Below are positions 17,434 through 26,282 of a DNA stretch of 64,000 nucleotides, one piece after another. A program made the translations under genes and the position numbers. The notes beneath the pieces were generated by a model. That model did not search any database and was not told the origin of the DNA. It saw only the letters and a program-made list of their open reading frames with translations. Positions within the stretch are counted from its first letter, which is position 1. The number at the start of each line of letters is the position of its first letter. This stretch comes from Sphingomonas sp. 7/4-4 (GTDB lineage Bacteria > Pseudomonadota > Alphaproteobacteria > Sphingomonadales > Sphingomonadaceae), in NCBI RefSeq assembly GCF_027941955.1, contig NZ_CP115960.1:3178501-3242500 (forward strand). Direction: 5' to 3'.

Positions 17434-18401
17434 GTGCACGGCTGGATCATCCTCGACAAGCCGCTCGGGCTCGGCTCGACGCAGGGCGTGAGCGCAGTGA
17501 AGCGCGCGCTGCGCGAAGGCGGCTATGGCCCAAAGAAGAAAGATATGCCCAAGGTCGGGCATGGCGGAACACTCGATCCGCTGGCCACCGGCGTGCTGCC
17601 GATCGCGATCGGCGAGGCGACCAAGCTCGCCGGGCGGATGCTCGACAGCGACAAGGTCTATGACTTCACGTGTCGGTTCGGCGTGCAGACCGACACGCTG
17701 GATCTGGAAGGGCGCGAGATCGCCGCGTCCGATGTGCGGCCGACGCTGGCGCAGGTCGAGGCCGCGCTGCCGCGCTTCACCGGCCCGATCGATCAGGTGC
17801 CGCCGGCTTATTCGGCGCTCAAGGTCGACGGTGCGCGGGCCTATGATCTTGCGCGTGCGGGGAGGACGTGGTGCTGGCGACGCGGGCTGTGACGATCCAT
17901 GCCCTTACCATTCGTCATCCCGGCGAAAGCCGGGACCCAGAGCCACAAATCCTGTCGCCCGAGGCTCTGGGCCCCGGCTTTCGCCGGGGTGACGGGTTGC
18001 AGGAAATCACGCTCACCGCGCACGTCTCCAAGGGCACCTATATCCGCAGCCTCGCCCGCGACATTGCGCTCGCGCTCGGCACGGTCGGGCACGTCACCAT
18101 GCTCCGCCGGATCAAGGCCGGGCCGTTCTCTCTCGATTCCGCGATTTCGCTGGACAAACTGCACGATGCCGCTAAGGCCCGCACGCTTGAACAACTGATC
18201 CTGCCGTTGAGGGCGGGGCTGGACGACATCCCGGCTCTATCCCTCACTCCCGACCAGGCAGGGCTGCTCCGACAGGGGCAGGTTCTGGCCGGGATCGCCG
18301 CTGAAGATGGCCAATATTTCGCGCTGCTGGAGGAAACTCCCGTCGCGCTGGTGGAGGCTCAATCCGGACTCGTCCGGGTCGTCCGCGGGTTCAACCTGTA
18401 A
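17434..18401 (+). CDS. truB: tRNA pseudouridine(55) synthase with in-frame repeat and one frameshift
   Basis: TruB, about 322 residues after restoring one base; it makes pseudouridine 55 in the T-loop of tRNAs. The start GTG at 17434 gives [16 protein letters not shown]; the catalytic region is [20 protein letters not shown]. The frame shifts at GGGG 17859-17862; one extra G yields [18 protein letters not shown]. Next, a family A repeat (17913-17994) is translated in frame as [10 protein letters not shown]...PGFRRGDG before [19 protein letters not shown] resumes the family sequence. The insertion sits in a connector between conserved strands, so the enzyme may tolerate it. Upstream tdk ends four bases earlier; rpsO follows. 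Confidence 0.93.
17913..17994. repeat. Palindromic repeat family A, copy 2, inside truB
   Basis: An 82 bp inverted repeat with arms CGTCATCCCGGCGAAAGCCG and CCCCGGCTTTCGCCGGGGTG. It is embedded in truB and keeps the reading frame open, adding about 28 residues. Compare copies 912, 32008 and 48032. Confidence 0.9.
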
Positions 18402-18425
18402 AGTGATGTCGTAGGATAAAGACAC

Positions 18426-18695
18426 ATGACGATTTCGCAGGAGCGCAAGGACGCGCTCGTCAAGGAACATGGCCGCGAAAAGGGCGACACCGGCAGCCCC
18501 GAAGTGCAGATTGCGATCCTCACCGAGCGCATCGTCAACCTGACCGAGCACTTCAAGACCCACGCGAAGGACAATCACTCGCGCCGCGGTCTTCTGCTGA
18601 TGGTCAACAAGCGCCGCAGCCTCCTCGACTATCTGAAGAAGAAGGACGAGGGTCGCTACGGCAGCCTCATCGCGAAGCTCGGGCTTCGCAAGTAA
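18426..18695 (+). CDS. rpsO: 30S ribosomal protein S15
   Basis: An 89-residue S15, a primary 16S rRNA-binding protein of the central domain. The sequence has [22 protein letters not shown], then [19 protein letters not shown] and a C-terminal [12 protein letters not shown], all family hallmarks. It lies between truB and pnp, the conserved order. A GC-rich hairpin follows the stop. In many bacteria the rpsO leader and the rpsO-pnp intergenic region are post-transcriptional control points. Confidence 0.98.
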   Translation: MTISQERKDALVKEHGREKGDTGSPEVQIAILTERIVNLTEHFKTHAKDNHSRRGLLLMVNKRRSLLDYLKKKDEGRYGSLIAKLGLRK

Positions 18696-18700
18696 CCTGA

Positions 18701-18723
18701 AAGGGCGCCCTCGCGGCGCCCTT
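18701..18723 (+). terminator. GC-rich hairpin after rpsO
   Basis: GGGCGCC-CTCGC-GGCGCCC forms a perfect 7 bp stem, six bases after the rpsO stop. Only two T follow, so it is a weak intrinsic terminator or an RNA-processing/stabilising hairpin in the rpsO-pnp gap. Confidence 0.5.
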
Positions 18724-18852
18724 GCGACATTCGAGCCACAGGCAATTCGGCTTGTGGTTCCGGCAGGGATGAAGACCATCCCGAACCGCCCGGGCCGGAT
18801 AGCCCGGACATAGGCCCCCGCCGCATCTGGCAGCGGGAGTGAAGGAAATCCA

Positions 18853-21233
18853 ATGTTCGACAAGAAGACTGTATCGATCGAGTGGGGCGGCAAGACGCTG
18901 ACTCTCGAAACGGGCAAGGTTGCCCGCCAGGCCGACGGCGCGGTGATCGCGACGCTCGGCGAAACCGTGGTGCTGTGCGCAGTGACCGCGGCCAAGCATG
19001 TGAAGGAAGGCCAGGACTTCTTCCCGCTGACCGTCCACTATCAGGAGAAGTTCTCTGCCGCGGGTCGCATCCCGGGCGGCTTCTTCAAGCGTGAACGCGG
19101 CGCGACCGAGAAGGAGACCCTGATCTCCCGCCTCATCGATCGTCCGCTCCGCCCGCTCTTCCCCGAGGGCTTCTACAACGAGATCAACTGCATCGCGCAG
19201 GTGCTTTCCTATGACGGCGAGAACGAGCCGGACATCCTCGCGATGGTCGCCGCTTCGGCCGCGATGACGCTGTCGGGCGTGCCCTTCATGGGCCCGATCG
19301 GCGCGGCGCGCGTCGGCTATGACGGCACCGACTACATCCTCAACCCGACCGACGAGCAGGTCGACGCCGGGCTGCTCGACCTCGTCGTCGCCGCGACTCA
19401 GGACGCAGTGATGATGGTCGAATCCGAAGCCAAGGAGCTTTCGGAAGACGTCATGCTCGGCGCCGTGATGTTCGCGCATCGCGAGAGCCAGAAGGTGATC
19501 CAGGCGATCATCAAGCTGGCCGAGCAGGCGGCCAAGGAGCCCTGGGAACTCAAGGTCCAGGACGACAAGGTCGAAGTGAAGGCCAAGCTCAAGAAGCTGA
19601 TCGGCAAGGATCTCGAGGCGGCCTACAAGCTGACCGACAAGCAGGCCCGCCAGACCGCGATCAACGAGGCGCGCACCAAGGCGCGTGACGGCATGGCCGA
19701 CCTCAAGGAAAGCGATCCCCAGGCCTATCTCGCCTCGCTGAAGCTGGTGAAGAAGCTCGAGGCCGACATCGTCCGCACCGCGATCCTCAAGGAAGGCCGC
19801 CGCATCGACGGCCGCGACACCAAGACGGTCCGTCCGATCGTCGCGGAAGTCCACTTCCTCCCGCGCGCGCACGGCTCGGCTTTGTTCACCCGCGGCGAGA
19901 CCCAGACGATCGCGACCTGCACGCTCGGTACGCGTGACAGCGAGCAGATGATCGATGGTCTCGGTGGCCTCAGCTACCAGCACTTCATGCTGCACTATAA
20001 CTTCCCGCCTTACTCGGTCGGTGAAGTCGGCCGCTTCGGCGCGCCGGGCCGTCGCGAAGTCGGCCATGGCAAGCTGGCATGGCGCGCGCTGCACGGCGTG
20101 CTGCCCACCAAGGAGGAGTTCCCTACACGATCCGCCTGACCTCGGACATCACCGAGTCGAACGGCTCGTCGTCGATGGCGTCGGTCTGCGGTGGTTCGCT
20201 TTCGCTCATGGACGCCGGCGTGCCGATCAAGCGTCCGGTCTCGGGCATCGCGATGGGCCTCATCCTCGAGGGCAAGGAATTCGCGGTTCTCAGCGACATC
20301 CTCGGCGACGAGGATCACCTCGGCGACATGGACTTCAAGGTTGCGGGCACGTCCGAGGGCATCACCACGATGCAGATGGACATCAAGATCGCCGGCATCA
20401 CCGAAGAGATCATGAAGGTCGCACTGGATCAGGCCAAGGACGGTCGCATCCACATCCTGGCGGAAATGGCCAAGGCACTCGATCACACCCGTGAAGAGCT
20501 GTCGGCGCACGCACCGCGCATCGAGACCTTCACGATCGACAAGTCGAAGATCCGCGAAGTGATCGGCACCGGCGGCAAGGTAATCCGCGAGATCGTTGCC
20601 ACCACCGGCGCCAAGGTCGACATCGACGACGAAGGCGTGATCAAGGTCTCGTCCTCGGATCCGGCGCAGATCGAAGCCGCGATCAAGTGGATCAAGGGCC
20701 TCGTCGAAGAGGCCGAAGTCGGCAAGGTCTATGCCGGCAAGGTCGTCAACCTCGTCGATTTCGGCGCCTTCGTGAACTTCATGGGCGGCAAGGACGGCCT
20801 CGTCCACGTCTCGGAGATCCGCAACGAGCGCGTCGAGAAGGTCTCGGACGTCCTGAGCGAAGGCCAGGAAGTCAAGGTCAAGGTCCTCGAGATCGATCCG
20901 CGCGGCAAGGTTCGCCTGTCGATGCGCGTCGTCGATCAGGAGACCGGTGCCGAGCTGGAAGACACGCGTCCGGCCCGCGAGCCCCGCGAAGGCGGCGATC
21001 GTGGTCCGCGCAGCGGTGGTGACCGCGGCGATCGTGGTGACCGTCAGCGCGGCGGCGGCGGTGGCCGTGGCGGCGATCGGGATCGTGGTCCGCGTCGCGA
21101 AGGCGGCGGTGATCGCGGTCCGCGCGGCGAAGGCCGTGGCGACCGTGGTCCCCGCACTCCGCGCGAAGGCGGCGAGGACAAGGGCGGCGACGATATCGGC
21201 CTGCCCGCGTTCCTGACCGGCGACCGCGACTAA
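18853..21233 (+). CDS. pnp: Polyribonucleotide nucleotidyltransferase, one apparent frameshift
   Basis: PNPase, about 793 residues after restoring one base; the core 3'-5' exoribonuclease of mRNA decay. Two RNase PH domains flank an all-helical region, followed by KH ([15 protein letters not shown] near 20550) and S1 ([17 protein letters not shown] near 20730). The frame shifts at CCC 20121-20123: one added C gives [12 protein letters not shown]. The C-terminus from about 20960 is an unusually long Arg/Gly/Asp-rich tail (repeats such as GDRGPR and RRGGG-type motifs), which may bind RNA or partner proteins. A terminator follows. Confidence 0.95.
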
Positions 21234-21262
21234 TATATCCGGCGAAAGTTCGGAGAGGATGA

Positions 21263-21292
21263 AGGGGCTCGCGGAAACGCGGGCCCTTTTTC
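21263..21292 (+). terminator. Intrinsic terminator of pnp
   Basis: An imperfect GC-rich hairpin, AGGGGCTCGCG-GAAA-CGCGGGCCC, followed directly by TTTTT, lies 30 bases after the pnp stop. It may also end the convergent ssrA transcript. Confidence 0.75.
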
Positions 21293-21309
21293 GTCGCTTA
21301 CTGGTTCAG

Positions 21310-21735
21310 GATCGTCGGCGAAACCACGGGCCTGCAACGATTGCGCCTGGCGCGATGGAAGCCGCGACAATATCTAAGGAAAGTGGGGAGCTTCTGTTGC
21401 CCGGTGCTCCCCGTACCGCTGGATTCCGCTTCTGTTGCCCGGTGCGGTCCAACCGCGCATTTTAGTCTAACCTTAGGCCGTTAGGCCGTGGGGTTAGGCC
21501 GCAATAGCGAGTGCTTCGTTATCGTTGGCACTTGTGTTTCAGACCGTCACAGTGGCCCACGCTGAGAGATAGTCGGCGCTTTTCAACACACGTCGATCCT
21601 GGTTCGGCCCCGTCAGAAACGGTGTCCAGATACACCACCATTTATGGTGGAGCCGCCGGGTACTGCCCCCGGGTCCGCTGCGCCTATTGCACGCCGTCGT
21701 TTATCCCCATAGCCGGGCGAACCCGGCAAAACCCA
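21310..21735 (-). ncRNA. ssrA: Circularly permuted two-piece tmRNA
   Basis: A permuted tmRNA on the minus strand; outer ends are approximate. Transcription first meets the acceptor piece, which ends with GGACCCGGGGGCAGTACCCG then GCGGCTCCACCA (CCA at 21645). After a short spacer the coding piece begins GGGGCCGAACCAGGATCGAC at 21611. The tag reading frame at 21529-21494 encodes ANDNEALAIAA and a TAA. Downstream, two near-identical segments (ACCGGGCAACAGAAGC) sit in stem-loops consistent with pseudoknots. This is the alphaproteobacterial form, cut at the spacer to give two RNAs that pair. It rescues stalled ribosomes by trans-translation with SmpB. Confidence 0.93.
21494..21529 (-). other. tmRNA proteolysis-tag reading frame
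   Basis: The frame reads GCC AAC GAT AAC GAA GCA, then CTC GCT ATT GCG GCC TAA, that is ANDNEALAIAA and stop. With the alanine carried by the tmRNA the appended tag begins Ala-Ala. The AA terminus is the usual ClpXP-recognised end. Confidence 0.93.
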
Positions 21736-21767
21736 TATAGGGGCCTTCGCGCTTAATGAAAAGGTCA

Positions 21768-21794
21768 GGTGTGAACCCCTAAGGGGTTCACACC
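21768..21794. promoter_or_regulatory. 27 bp perfect palindrome between ssrA and Rrf2 gene
   Basis: GGTGTGAACCCCT-A-AGGGGTTCACACC has perfect 13-base arms around one base. It lies 30 bp upstream of the Rrf2-type regulator (plus) and upstream of ssrA (minus), in a divergent promoter region. It is a strong candidate operator, possibly for the Rrf2 protein itself. Confidence 0.6.
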
Positions 21795-21824
21795 GAGGCA
21801 ATCACTTGGCATGAAGGGTGCATC

Positions 21825-22256
21825 ATGTTGACGCAGCGTTCCCGTTACGCGCTTCGAGCGATGCTTTTCCTCACGCAGCAGCAGTCCGCCACCGGGCCGG
21901 TGCCGATGAATCGCATCGCAACCGAAGCCAATGTGCCGAGAAAGTTTCTCGAGCTCATCCTCGCCGATCTGCGCGAGGCGGACTTCCTGCTGTCGACTCG
22001 CGGCAAGATGGGCGGCTATCGGCTCGCCCGGCCGCCGCATTTGATCTCGCTGGGCGAGATCATCCGCGTGATCGAAGGCCCGCTCGCCCTGGTCCCCTGC
22101 GTCAGCCGTACCGCCTATCGCCCGTGCAACGACTGCAAGGACGAAGCGAGCTGCGCGATCCGCCACGCGATGGCGCGGGTGCGCGACGAGACCGCGCGCA
22201 TCCTCGACGGCACCAGCCTCGCCGATGCCGTCGCGGAGGAGCTCGCCGCGGCCTAG
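21825..22256 (+). CDS. Rrf2-family transcriptional regulator with Fe-S-type cysteines
   Basis: A 143-residue Rrf2 regulator. The winged-helix N-terminus is [16 protein letters not shown], and [20 protein letters not shown] is the classic Rrf2 wing and dimer-helix region. A cysteine cluster near residues 91-109 ([20 protein letters not shown]) has the CX8CX2CX5C spacing used by several Rrf2 proteins for an iron-sulfur cluster, so the protein probably senses iron, redox or nitric oxide. No isc or suf genes are adjacent. A perfect 27 bp palindrome lies 30 bp upstream. It ends overlapping the convergent mscL gene. Confidence 0.9.
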   Translation: MLTQRSRYALRAMLFLTQQQSATGPVPMNRIATEANVPRKFLELILADLREADFLLSTRGKMGGYRLARPPHLISLGEIIRVIEGPLALVPCVSRTAYRPCNDCKDEASCAIRHAMARVRDETARILDGTSLADAVAEELAAA

Positions 22257-22684
22257 GCCGTGTTGCGCTTCTTCAATTCGTCGCGGATCTCGCGCAGCAG
22301 TTCGACTTCCGCCGGATCGGCTGCAGCCTCCGCGCTGCTGCGAAGCACTTTGTTGGCGAAGCGCACCAGCAGGAAGATCATGAAGGCGAGGATCAGGAAG
22401 TTGATCACCACGGTGACGAATGCGCCGAAGCCGAGCAACGGCACGCCCGCGGCCTTCAATGCGGCATAATCGGTCAGCGATCCGGTATAGCCGGCGGGCA
22501 CCGCGCCCAGCTTGAGGAAATAGCTCGAAAAATCGAGCCCGCCGAAGAGCGCGCCGACCACCGGCATGATGATGTCGTCGGTCAGCGATTTGGTGATGGT
22601 GCCGAAGGCGGCGCCGATGATCACGCCCACCGCGAGATCGAGCACGTTGCCGCGTGCGATGAACGTCCGGAATTCCTTCCACAT
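22253..22684 (-). CDS. mscL: Large-conductance mechanosensitive channel
   Basis: A 143-residue MscL. TM1 is preceded by [20 protein letters not shown], the family signature, and a second membrane helix ([19 protein letters not shown]) precedes a charged C-terminal helix ([12 protein letters not shown]). It opens on membrane tension to release solutes on hypo-osmotic shock. The start at 22684 is preceded by a GGAGG site; the in-frame upstream extension is not family-like. The stop overlaps the end of the convergent Rrf2 gene. Confidence 0.95.
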   Translation of the reverse strand: MWKEFRTFIARGNVLDLAVGVIIGAAFGTITKSLTDDIIMPVVGALFGGLDFSSYFLKLGAVPAGYTGSLTDYAALKAAGVPLLGFGAFVTVVINFLILAFMIFLLVRFANKVLRSSAEAAADPAEVELLREIRDELKKRNTA

Positions 22685-22802
22685 GGGCACAAACCTCCGT
22701 CTTTGATCGTTCGATATCGTTACATGTCCGATTTCGCTTTCGGGCTCCAGTGTTGCCGTCGTATAAGACACTTCTCGAACAGATCCGGAGGATCACCAGG
22801 TG

Positions 22803-23384
22803 ATGAAGTTTCGTGCCGTTCTCGCCCTCGTCGGCGCCGCCCTGCTCTCGGCCTGCGGGCTCAACAGCGTGCCCACCGCCGAGGAAAACGCCAAGGCGCG
22901 CTGGGCAGACGTCCAGACCAACTATCAGCGCCGCGCCGATCTGGTCCCCAATCTCGTCGCGACCGTGAAGGGCGCCGCGGGCTCGGAAGGCAAGATCCTC
23001 AACGACGTGGTCAGCGCGCGCGCGCGGGCGACGCAGGTCCAGGTGAGCGGCGACGACCTCACCGATCCGGCCAAGGTCTCGGCGTTCAACCAGGCGCAGA
23101 ACGGCCTGTCGCTGTCGCTGCAGCGCCTGCAGGAAGCCTATCCGCAGCTCCAGAGCCAGGGCAATTTCAAGACGTTGATGGACCAGCTGGAAGGCACCGA
23201 GAACCGCATCGCCATCTCGATCCGCGATTATAATGCCGCGGTGCAGGCCTATAACACGCGCATCCGCACCTTCCCTGACGCGATCGGCGCCAAGATCTTC
23301 TACGGCTCGAAGCCGATGACGCCGTTCCAGGCGAAGGCGGGCGCGGAGAATGCGCCGACGGTCGATTTCGGGAACGGCAGCTGA
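22803..23384 (+). CDS. LemA family lipoprotein
   Basis: About 193 residues. The N-terminus MKFRAVLALVGAALLSAC is a lipoprotein signal. The helical LemA core has YQRRADLVPNLVATVKGAA, then QNGLSLSLQRLQEAYPQL and ISIRDYNAAVQAYNTRIRTF. Start is either GTG 22800 or ATG 22803; the GGAGG at 22787-22791 fits both. LemA proteins are commonly encoded beside TPM-domain proteins, as here, and are thought to act at the envelope, but no biochemical role is established. Confidence 0.9.
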   Translation: MKFRAVLALVGAALLSACGLNSVPTAEENAKARWADVQTNYQRRADLVPNLVATVKGAAGSEGKILNDVVSARARATQVQVSGDDLTDPAKVSAFNQAQNGLSLSLQRLQEAYPQLQSQGNFKTLMDQLEGTENRIAISIRDYNAAVQAYNTRIRTFPDAIGAKIFYGSKPMTPFQAKAGAENAPTVDFGNGS

Positions 23385-23887
23385 TCATCCTGCGGCTCGC
23401 TTTCGCGCTTGCGCTGGCGAGCTGCAGTGCAGCGCCGGCGGACCAGCCGGTGGCGTCGAAGACGGCGTTGCCGGCGCTCACAGGGCGGGTGGTGGATGAT
23501 GCCAATCTGCTCGCCCCCGAGCAGGAAGCGGGCCTCGTCGCGAAGTCGGCGGAGCTGGAAAAGGCGACCGGGCACCAACTGGTCGTGGTCACCATACCCA
23601 GCCTGCACGGGCAGGACATCGCCACCTTCGGCGTCGATCTGGGTCGACGCTGGGGCGTGGGGCGCAAGGATATTGACGATGGTGTGCTGCTGATCGTGGC
23701 GCCCAACGAACGAAAGGCACGGATCGAAGTGGGATACGGCCTCGAAAAGGCGCTGCGTGACGAGGAGGCGGGCCGCATTCTGCGCGACGCGATCCTTCCG
23801 GCATTCCGCGCGGGCGACATGCCCAAGGGCATCGCCGCCGGTGTCGACGGCATCATTCGCGAGATCGGGCCGGGAGCCGGCGCATGA
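23381..23887 (+). CDS. TPM-domain protein (first of three)
   Basis: About 168 residues. The likely start is a rare CTG at 23381, overlapping the lemA stop (CTGA), giving a lipoprotein signal ending LALASC; the first GTG (23450) would remove this signal. The TPM domain includes TGRVVDDANLLAPEQEAGL, then GHQLVVVTIPSLHGQDIATF and ARIEVGYGLEKALRDEEAG. TPM (formerly DUF477) proteins include putative acid phosphatases and photosystem II assembly factors; bacterial members are mostly uncharacterised envelope proteins. The stop overlaps the next TPM gene (ATGA). Confidence 0.8.
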   Translation: MIILRLAFALALASCSAAPADQPVASKTALPALTGRVVDDANLLAPEQEAGLVAKSAELEKATGHQLVVVTIPSLHGQDIATFGVDLGRRWGVGRKDIDDGVLLIVAPNERKARIEVGYGLEKALRDEEAGRILRDAILPAFRAGDMPKGIAAGVDGIIREIGPGAGA

Positions 23888-24755
23888 GGTTGCTCGGACC
23901 CTGCTCGCCTTGCTTCTGCTGCTGCCGATGGCGGCGCAGGCGCAGCCTAATTTCCCGAAGCGTGATCGCGAGCCGGTGGTCGATGCCGCCAATCTGCTCA
24001 ACGATGCGCAGAAAGCCGAGATCACCAAGCTCGCCGAGGACATCAACACGGCGACCACGCGCCAGTTCGTCGTCGCCACCATTCCCGATCTGCAGGGCTA
24101 TGACATCGCCGATTATGGCTATCAGCTCGGTCGCGCCTGGGGGATCGGGCAGAAGGACGCCAATAACGGCATCCTCCTCATCATCGCACCCAAGGAGCGC
24201 AAGGTCCGGATCGAAGTCGGCTATGGCCTGGAGCCGATCATGACCGACGCAATGTCGAGCAGCATCATCCAGGAAACGATCCTGCCGCGCTTCAAGGCCG
24301 GCGACATGCCCGGCGGCATCGTGGCGGGCGCGCAGGCGATCGGCGAGCAGATGAAGCTGCCGCTGGAGGCCGCCGAGGCCAAGGCCAAGGCGCAGGCCGA
24401 CAAGGCGAGCACCACGCATCGGCAGAATCGGCGCAGCGGCGGCGGCTTTCCGTTCGGATTGCTCTTCTGGGGAATCATTCTGGTCTTCGTCATCCTGCCG
24501 ATGTTCGGGTTCAGCCGGTTCGGCAAGCGTCGGCGGCAGGGCCCGTGGGGCGCCCGCCGCTATCGCGGCGGCAATGACGGCGGCGTGCTGCCGATCATCC
24601 TGTGGAGCATCGCCAGCGAAATAAGCCGCGGCGGCGGCTCGTCGGGATGGGGCGGTGATGGCGGCGGTGGCGGCTGGGGAGGCGGCGGCGGTGGCGGCGG
24701 CTTCTCCGGCGGCGGCGGATCGTTCGGGGGCGGTGGCGCCTCGGGGAGTTGGTGA
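23884..24755 (+). CDS. TPM-domain membrane protein with glycine-rich tail, one apparent frameshift
   Basis: About 290 residues after restoring one base. The ATG at 23884 overlaps the stop of the previous gene. Restoring one base near 23893-23897 turns the signal into MRLLRTLLALLLLLPMAAQA. Then follow the TPM domain (VVDAANLLNDAQKAEITKLA; RKVRIEVGYGLEPIMTD), a hydrophobic helix (FGLLFWGIILVFVILPMFG) and a long Gly-rich C-terminal tail ending in SGSW. The layout matches YgcG-type proteins. The tail faces the periplasm or cell surface, depending on topology. It is co-transcribed with lemA and a third TPM gene. Confidence 0.85.
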
Positions 24756-25423
24756 TGCGTCTGACCGAAGCCGATCATGCGCGGGTGAGCGCCGCGGTCA
24801 CCGAGGCCGAGCTCGCCACCGACGGCGAGATCGTCGCCGTCGTGGCGGGGCGCTCGGATGCCTATCACGATGTCGCGCTGCACTGGACGGTGCTCGCGAT
24901 GCTGTTGGTATTGGCGCTGCTCGCCTGGCAGCCCGCGCCGGTCGAATGGCTCCACGCGCATCTGATCGACGCCTGGTCGGAAACCCCGCCGCGCTGGTAT
25001 CTCACCTTCGCGCTGATCCTGATGGCGGTCACCTTCCTCGTCGCCCGCGTCATTCTCGCGCTCGATGCGCTCAGGATCGCGCTCACGCCGGGGGCGACCA
25101 AGTCGCGCCGCGTCAATCGCCGCGCGCTGACGCTGTTCCGCGCCGCCGCCGAGAAGCGCACCAAGGCGTCCACCGGCGTGCTGCTCTATCTGTCGCTCGC
25201 CGAGCATCGCGCCGAGATCATCGCCGACGAATCGATCCATTCGAAGGTGGCCGCCGAAGTGTGGGGCGAGGCGATGGCCGCGCTGATCCTCGCGGTGAAG
25301 GACGATCGCCCGGGCGACGGTCTCGCCGAAGCCGTCGCGCATATCGGCAAGGTGCTTGCGGAACATTTCCCGCGCAGCGAAGGCGACATCAATGAACTTC
25401 CGGATCGCCTGATCGTCCTATGA
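24755..25423 (+). CDS. TPM-domain membrane protein
   Basis: A 222-residue protein. Two hydrophobic segments (WTVLAMLLVLALLAW; YLTFALILMAVTFLVARVIL) precede a cytoplasmic TPM-like region with KASTGVLLYLSLAEHRAEII and a following GDGLAEAVAHIGKVLAEHF. The ATG at 24755 overlaps the previous stop by one base (TGATG). Such three-gene sets (LemA, TPM with Gly tail, TPM with two membrane helices) are common in proteobacteria. The function is unknown; an envelope role is expected. Confidence 0.82.
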   Translation: MRLTEADHARVSAAVTEAELATDGEIVAVVAGRSDAYHDVALHWTVLAMLLVLALLAWQPAPVEWLHAHLIDAWSETPPRWYLTFALILMAVTFLVARVILALDALRIALTPGATKSRRVNRRALTLFRAAAEKRTKASTGVLLYLSLAEHRAEIIADESIHSKVAAEVWGEAMAALILAVKDDRPGDGLAEAVAHIGKVLAEHFPRSEGDINELPDRLIVL

Positions 25424-25950
25424 GCATCCCCGAAGAGCCGGTCGAGACCGTCTGGCAAGGCAAGTGGATCGTCGCCAAGCGGCAGGGCAAATGGGAGTTC
25501 GTCGCGCGCGCCCGCGGCATCGAAGCGGCGGTGATCCTCGCGATCGACGAAGACGATCATGTCCTGCTCGTCGAGCAATATCGCGTGCCGCTCGGCCGGC
25601 GCTGCCTAGAGCTCCCCGCCGGCCTGATCGGCGATTCGCACGACGGCGATACTGCGATGGACGCGGCGCGGCGCGAGCTCGAGGAAGAGACCGGCTATCG
25701 CTGCGAGCACGCCGAGGATCTGGGCTTCTTCCACGCCTCACCGGGAATGGTCTCCGAAGGCTTCACGCTCGTCCGCGCGACCGGGCTGACCAAGGTCGGC
25801 GAAGGCGGCGGCATCGAAGGCGAGGACATCGTCGTCTACCGCGTCGCGCGGAGCGACGTGCCGGATTTCGTCGCCGCGCGGCGCGCCGAAGGCGTGGCAG
25901 TCGACGTCAAGCTGCTGCTGTTGCTCGCTCAGTCGCTGCTGGGCGGGTAG
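25420..25950 (+). CDS. Nudix hydrolase, ADP-ribose pyrophosphatase-like
   Basis: A 176-residue Nudix protein. The Nudix box runs from GDSHDGDTAMDAARRELEEE into TGY, with the catalytic Glu pair and Arg in place, although the spacing before it is slightly extended. The upstream VEQYRVPLGRRCLELPAG is the NudF-like substrate loop, suggesting hydrolysis of ADP-ribose or related nucleoside diphosphate compounds. The ATG overlaps the TPM gene stop (ATGA). It is convergent with the SnoaL-like gene. Confidence 0.88.
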   Translation: MSIPEEPVETVWQGKWIVAKRQGKWEFVARARGIEAAVILAIDEDDHVLLVEQYRVPLGRRCLELPAGLIGDSHDGDTAMDAARRELEEETGYRCEHAEDLGFFHASPGMVSEGFTLVRATGLTKVGEGGGIEGEDIVVYRVARSDVPDFVAARRAEGVAVDVKLLLLLAQSLLGG

Positions 25951-26282
25951 AGCATCTCCGCGCTCAGCCGGTCCCAATAGCCGCGCTGGAACAGGATCCG
26001 GCCCTCGACGACATGGAAGAAGCCGCAGCCGCGCAGTCCCTTCGGGTCGCGCCATTCGAGGATCGCCCACGCGCCGTCGGTGAACTTGTTCTCGGCAATG
26101 CAGACCATTTCCGCCGCGGCGAATTCGGCCGCGAACATCGCGCGGATCGCATCGCGCCCGGCAACGGGCTCGCGCACGACCTGATGGTTGATGGCATCGG
26201 GATGGTACAGGTCTGCGAGAGCGTCCGGATCAGCGGCATTGAATGCCGCGATCCAGCGGTCGAGCACTTGAATCGGAGTCAC
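25929..26282 (-). CDS. SnoaL/NTF2-like protein
   Basis: A 117-residue NTF2-fold protein. The core is VLDRWIAAFNAADPDALADLYHPD, then AINHQVVREPVAGRDAIRAM and a C-terminal GCGFFHVVEGRILFQRGYWD, which matches the SnoaL-like family. The start is GTG at 26282, overlapping the TGA of the upstream complex I gene (GTGA). Its frame is open further upstream only as a shadow of that gene. It ends 22 bases inside the convergent Nudix gene. Members are often isomerases, hydrolases or binding proteins; this one cannot be placed further. Confidence 0.78.
   Translation of the reverse strand: MTPIQVLDRWIAAFNAADPDALADLYHPDAINHQVVREPVAGRDAIRAMFAAEFAAAEMVCIAENKFTDGAWAILEWRDPKGLRGCGFFHVVEGRILFQRGYWDRLSAEMLYPPSSD

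Noticed and set aside
17434..20139. Programmed frameshifting in truB and pnp
   Set aside because: The shift sites are plain short C or G runs without a slippery heptamer and downstream structure, and the same kind of change occurs in many unrelated genes, so sequence error is simpler.
21640..21700. A tRNA gene ending in CCACCA
   Set aside because: The arm sequence and downstream coding piece fit the acceptor part of the permuted tmRNA, and no anticodon arm can be drawn.
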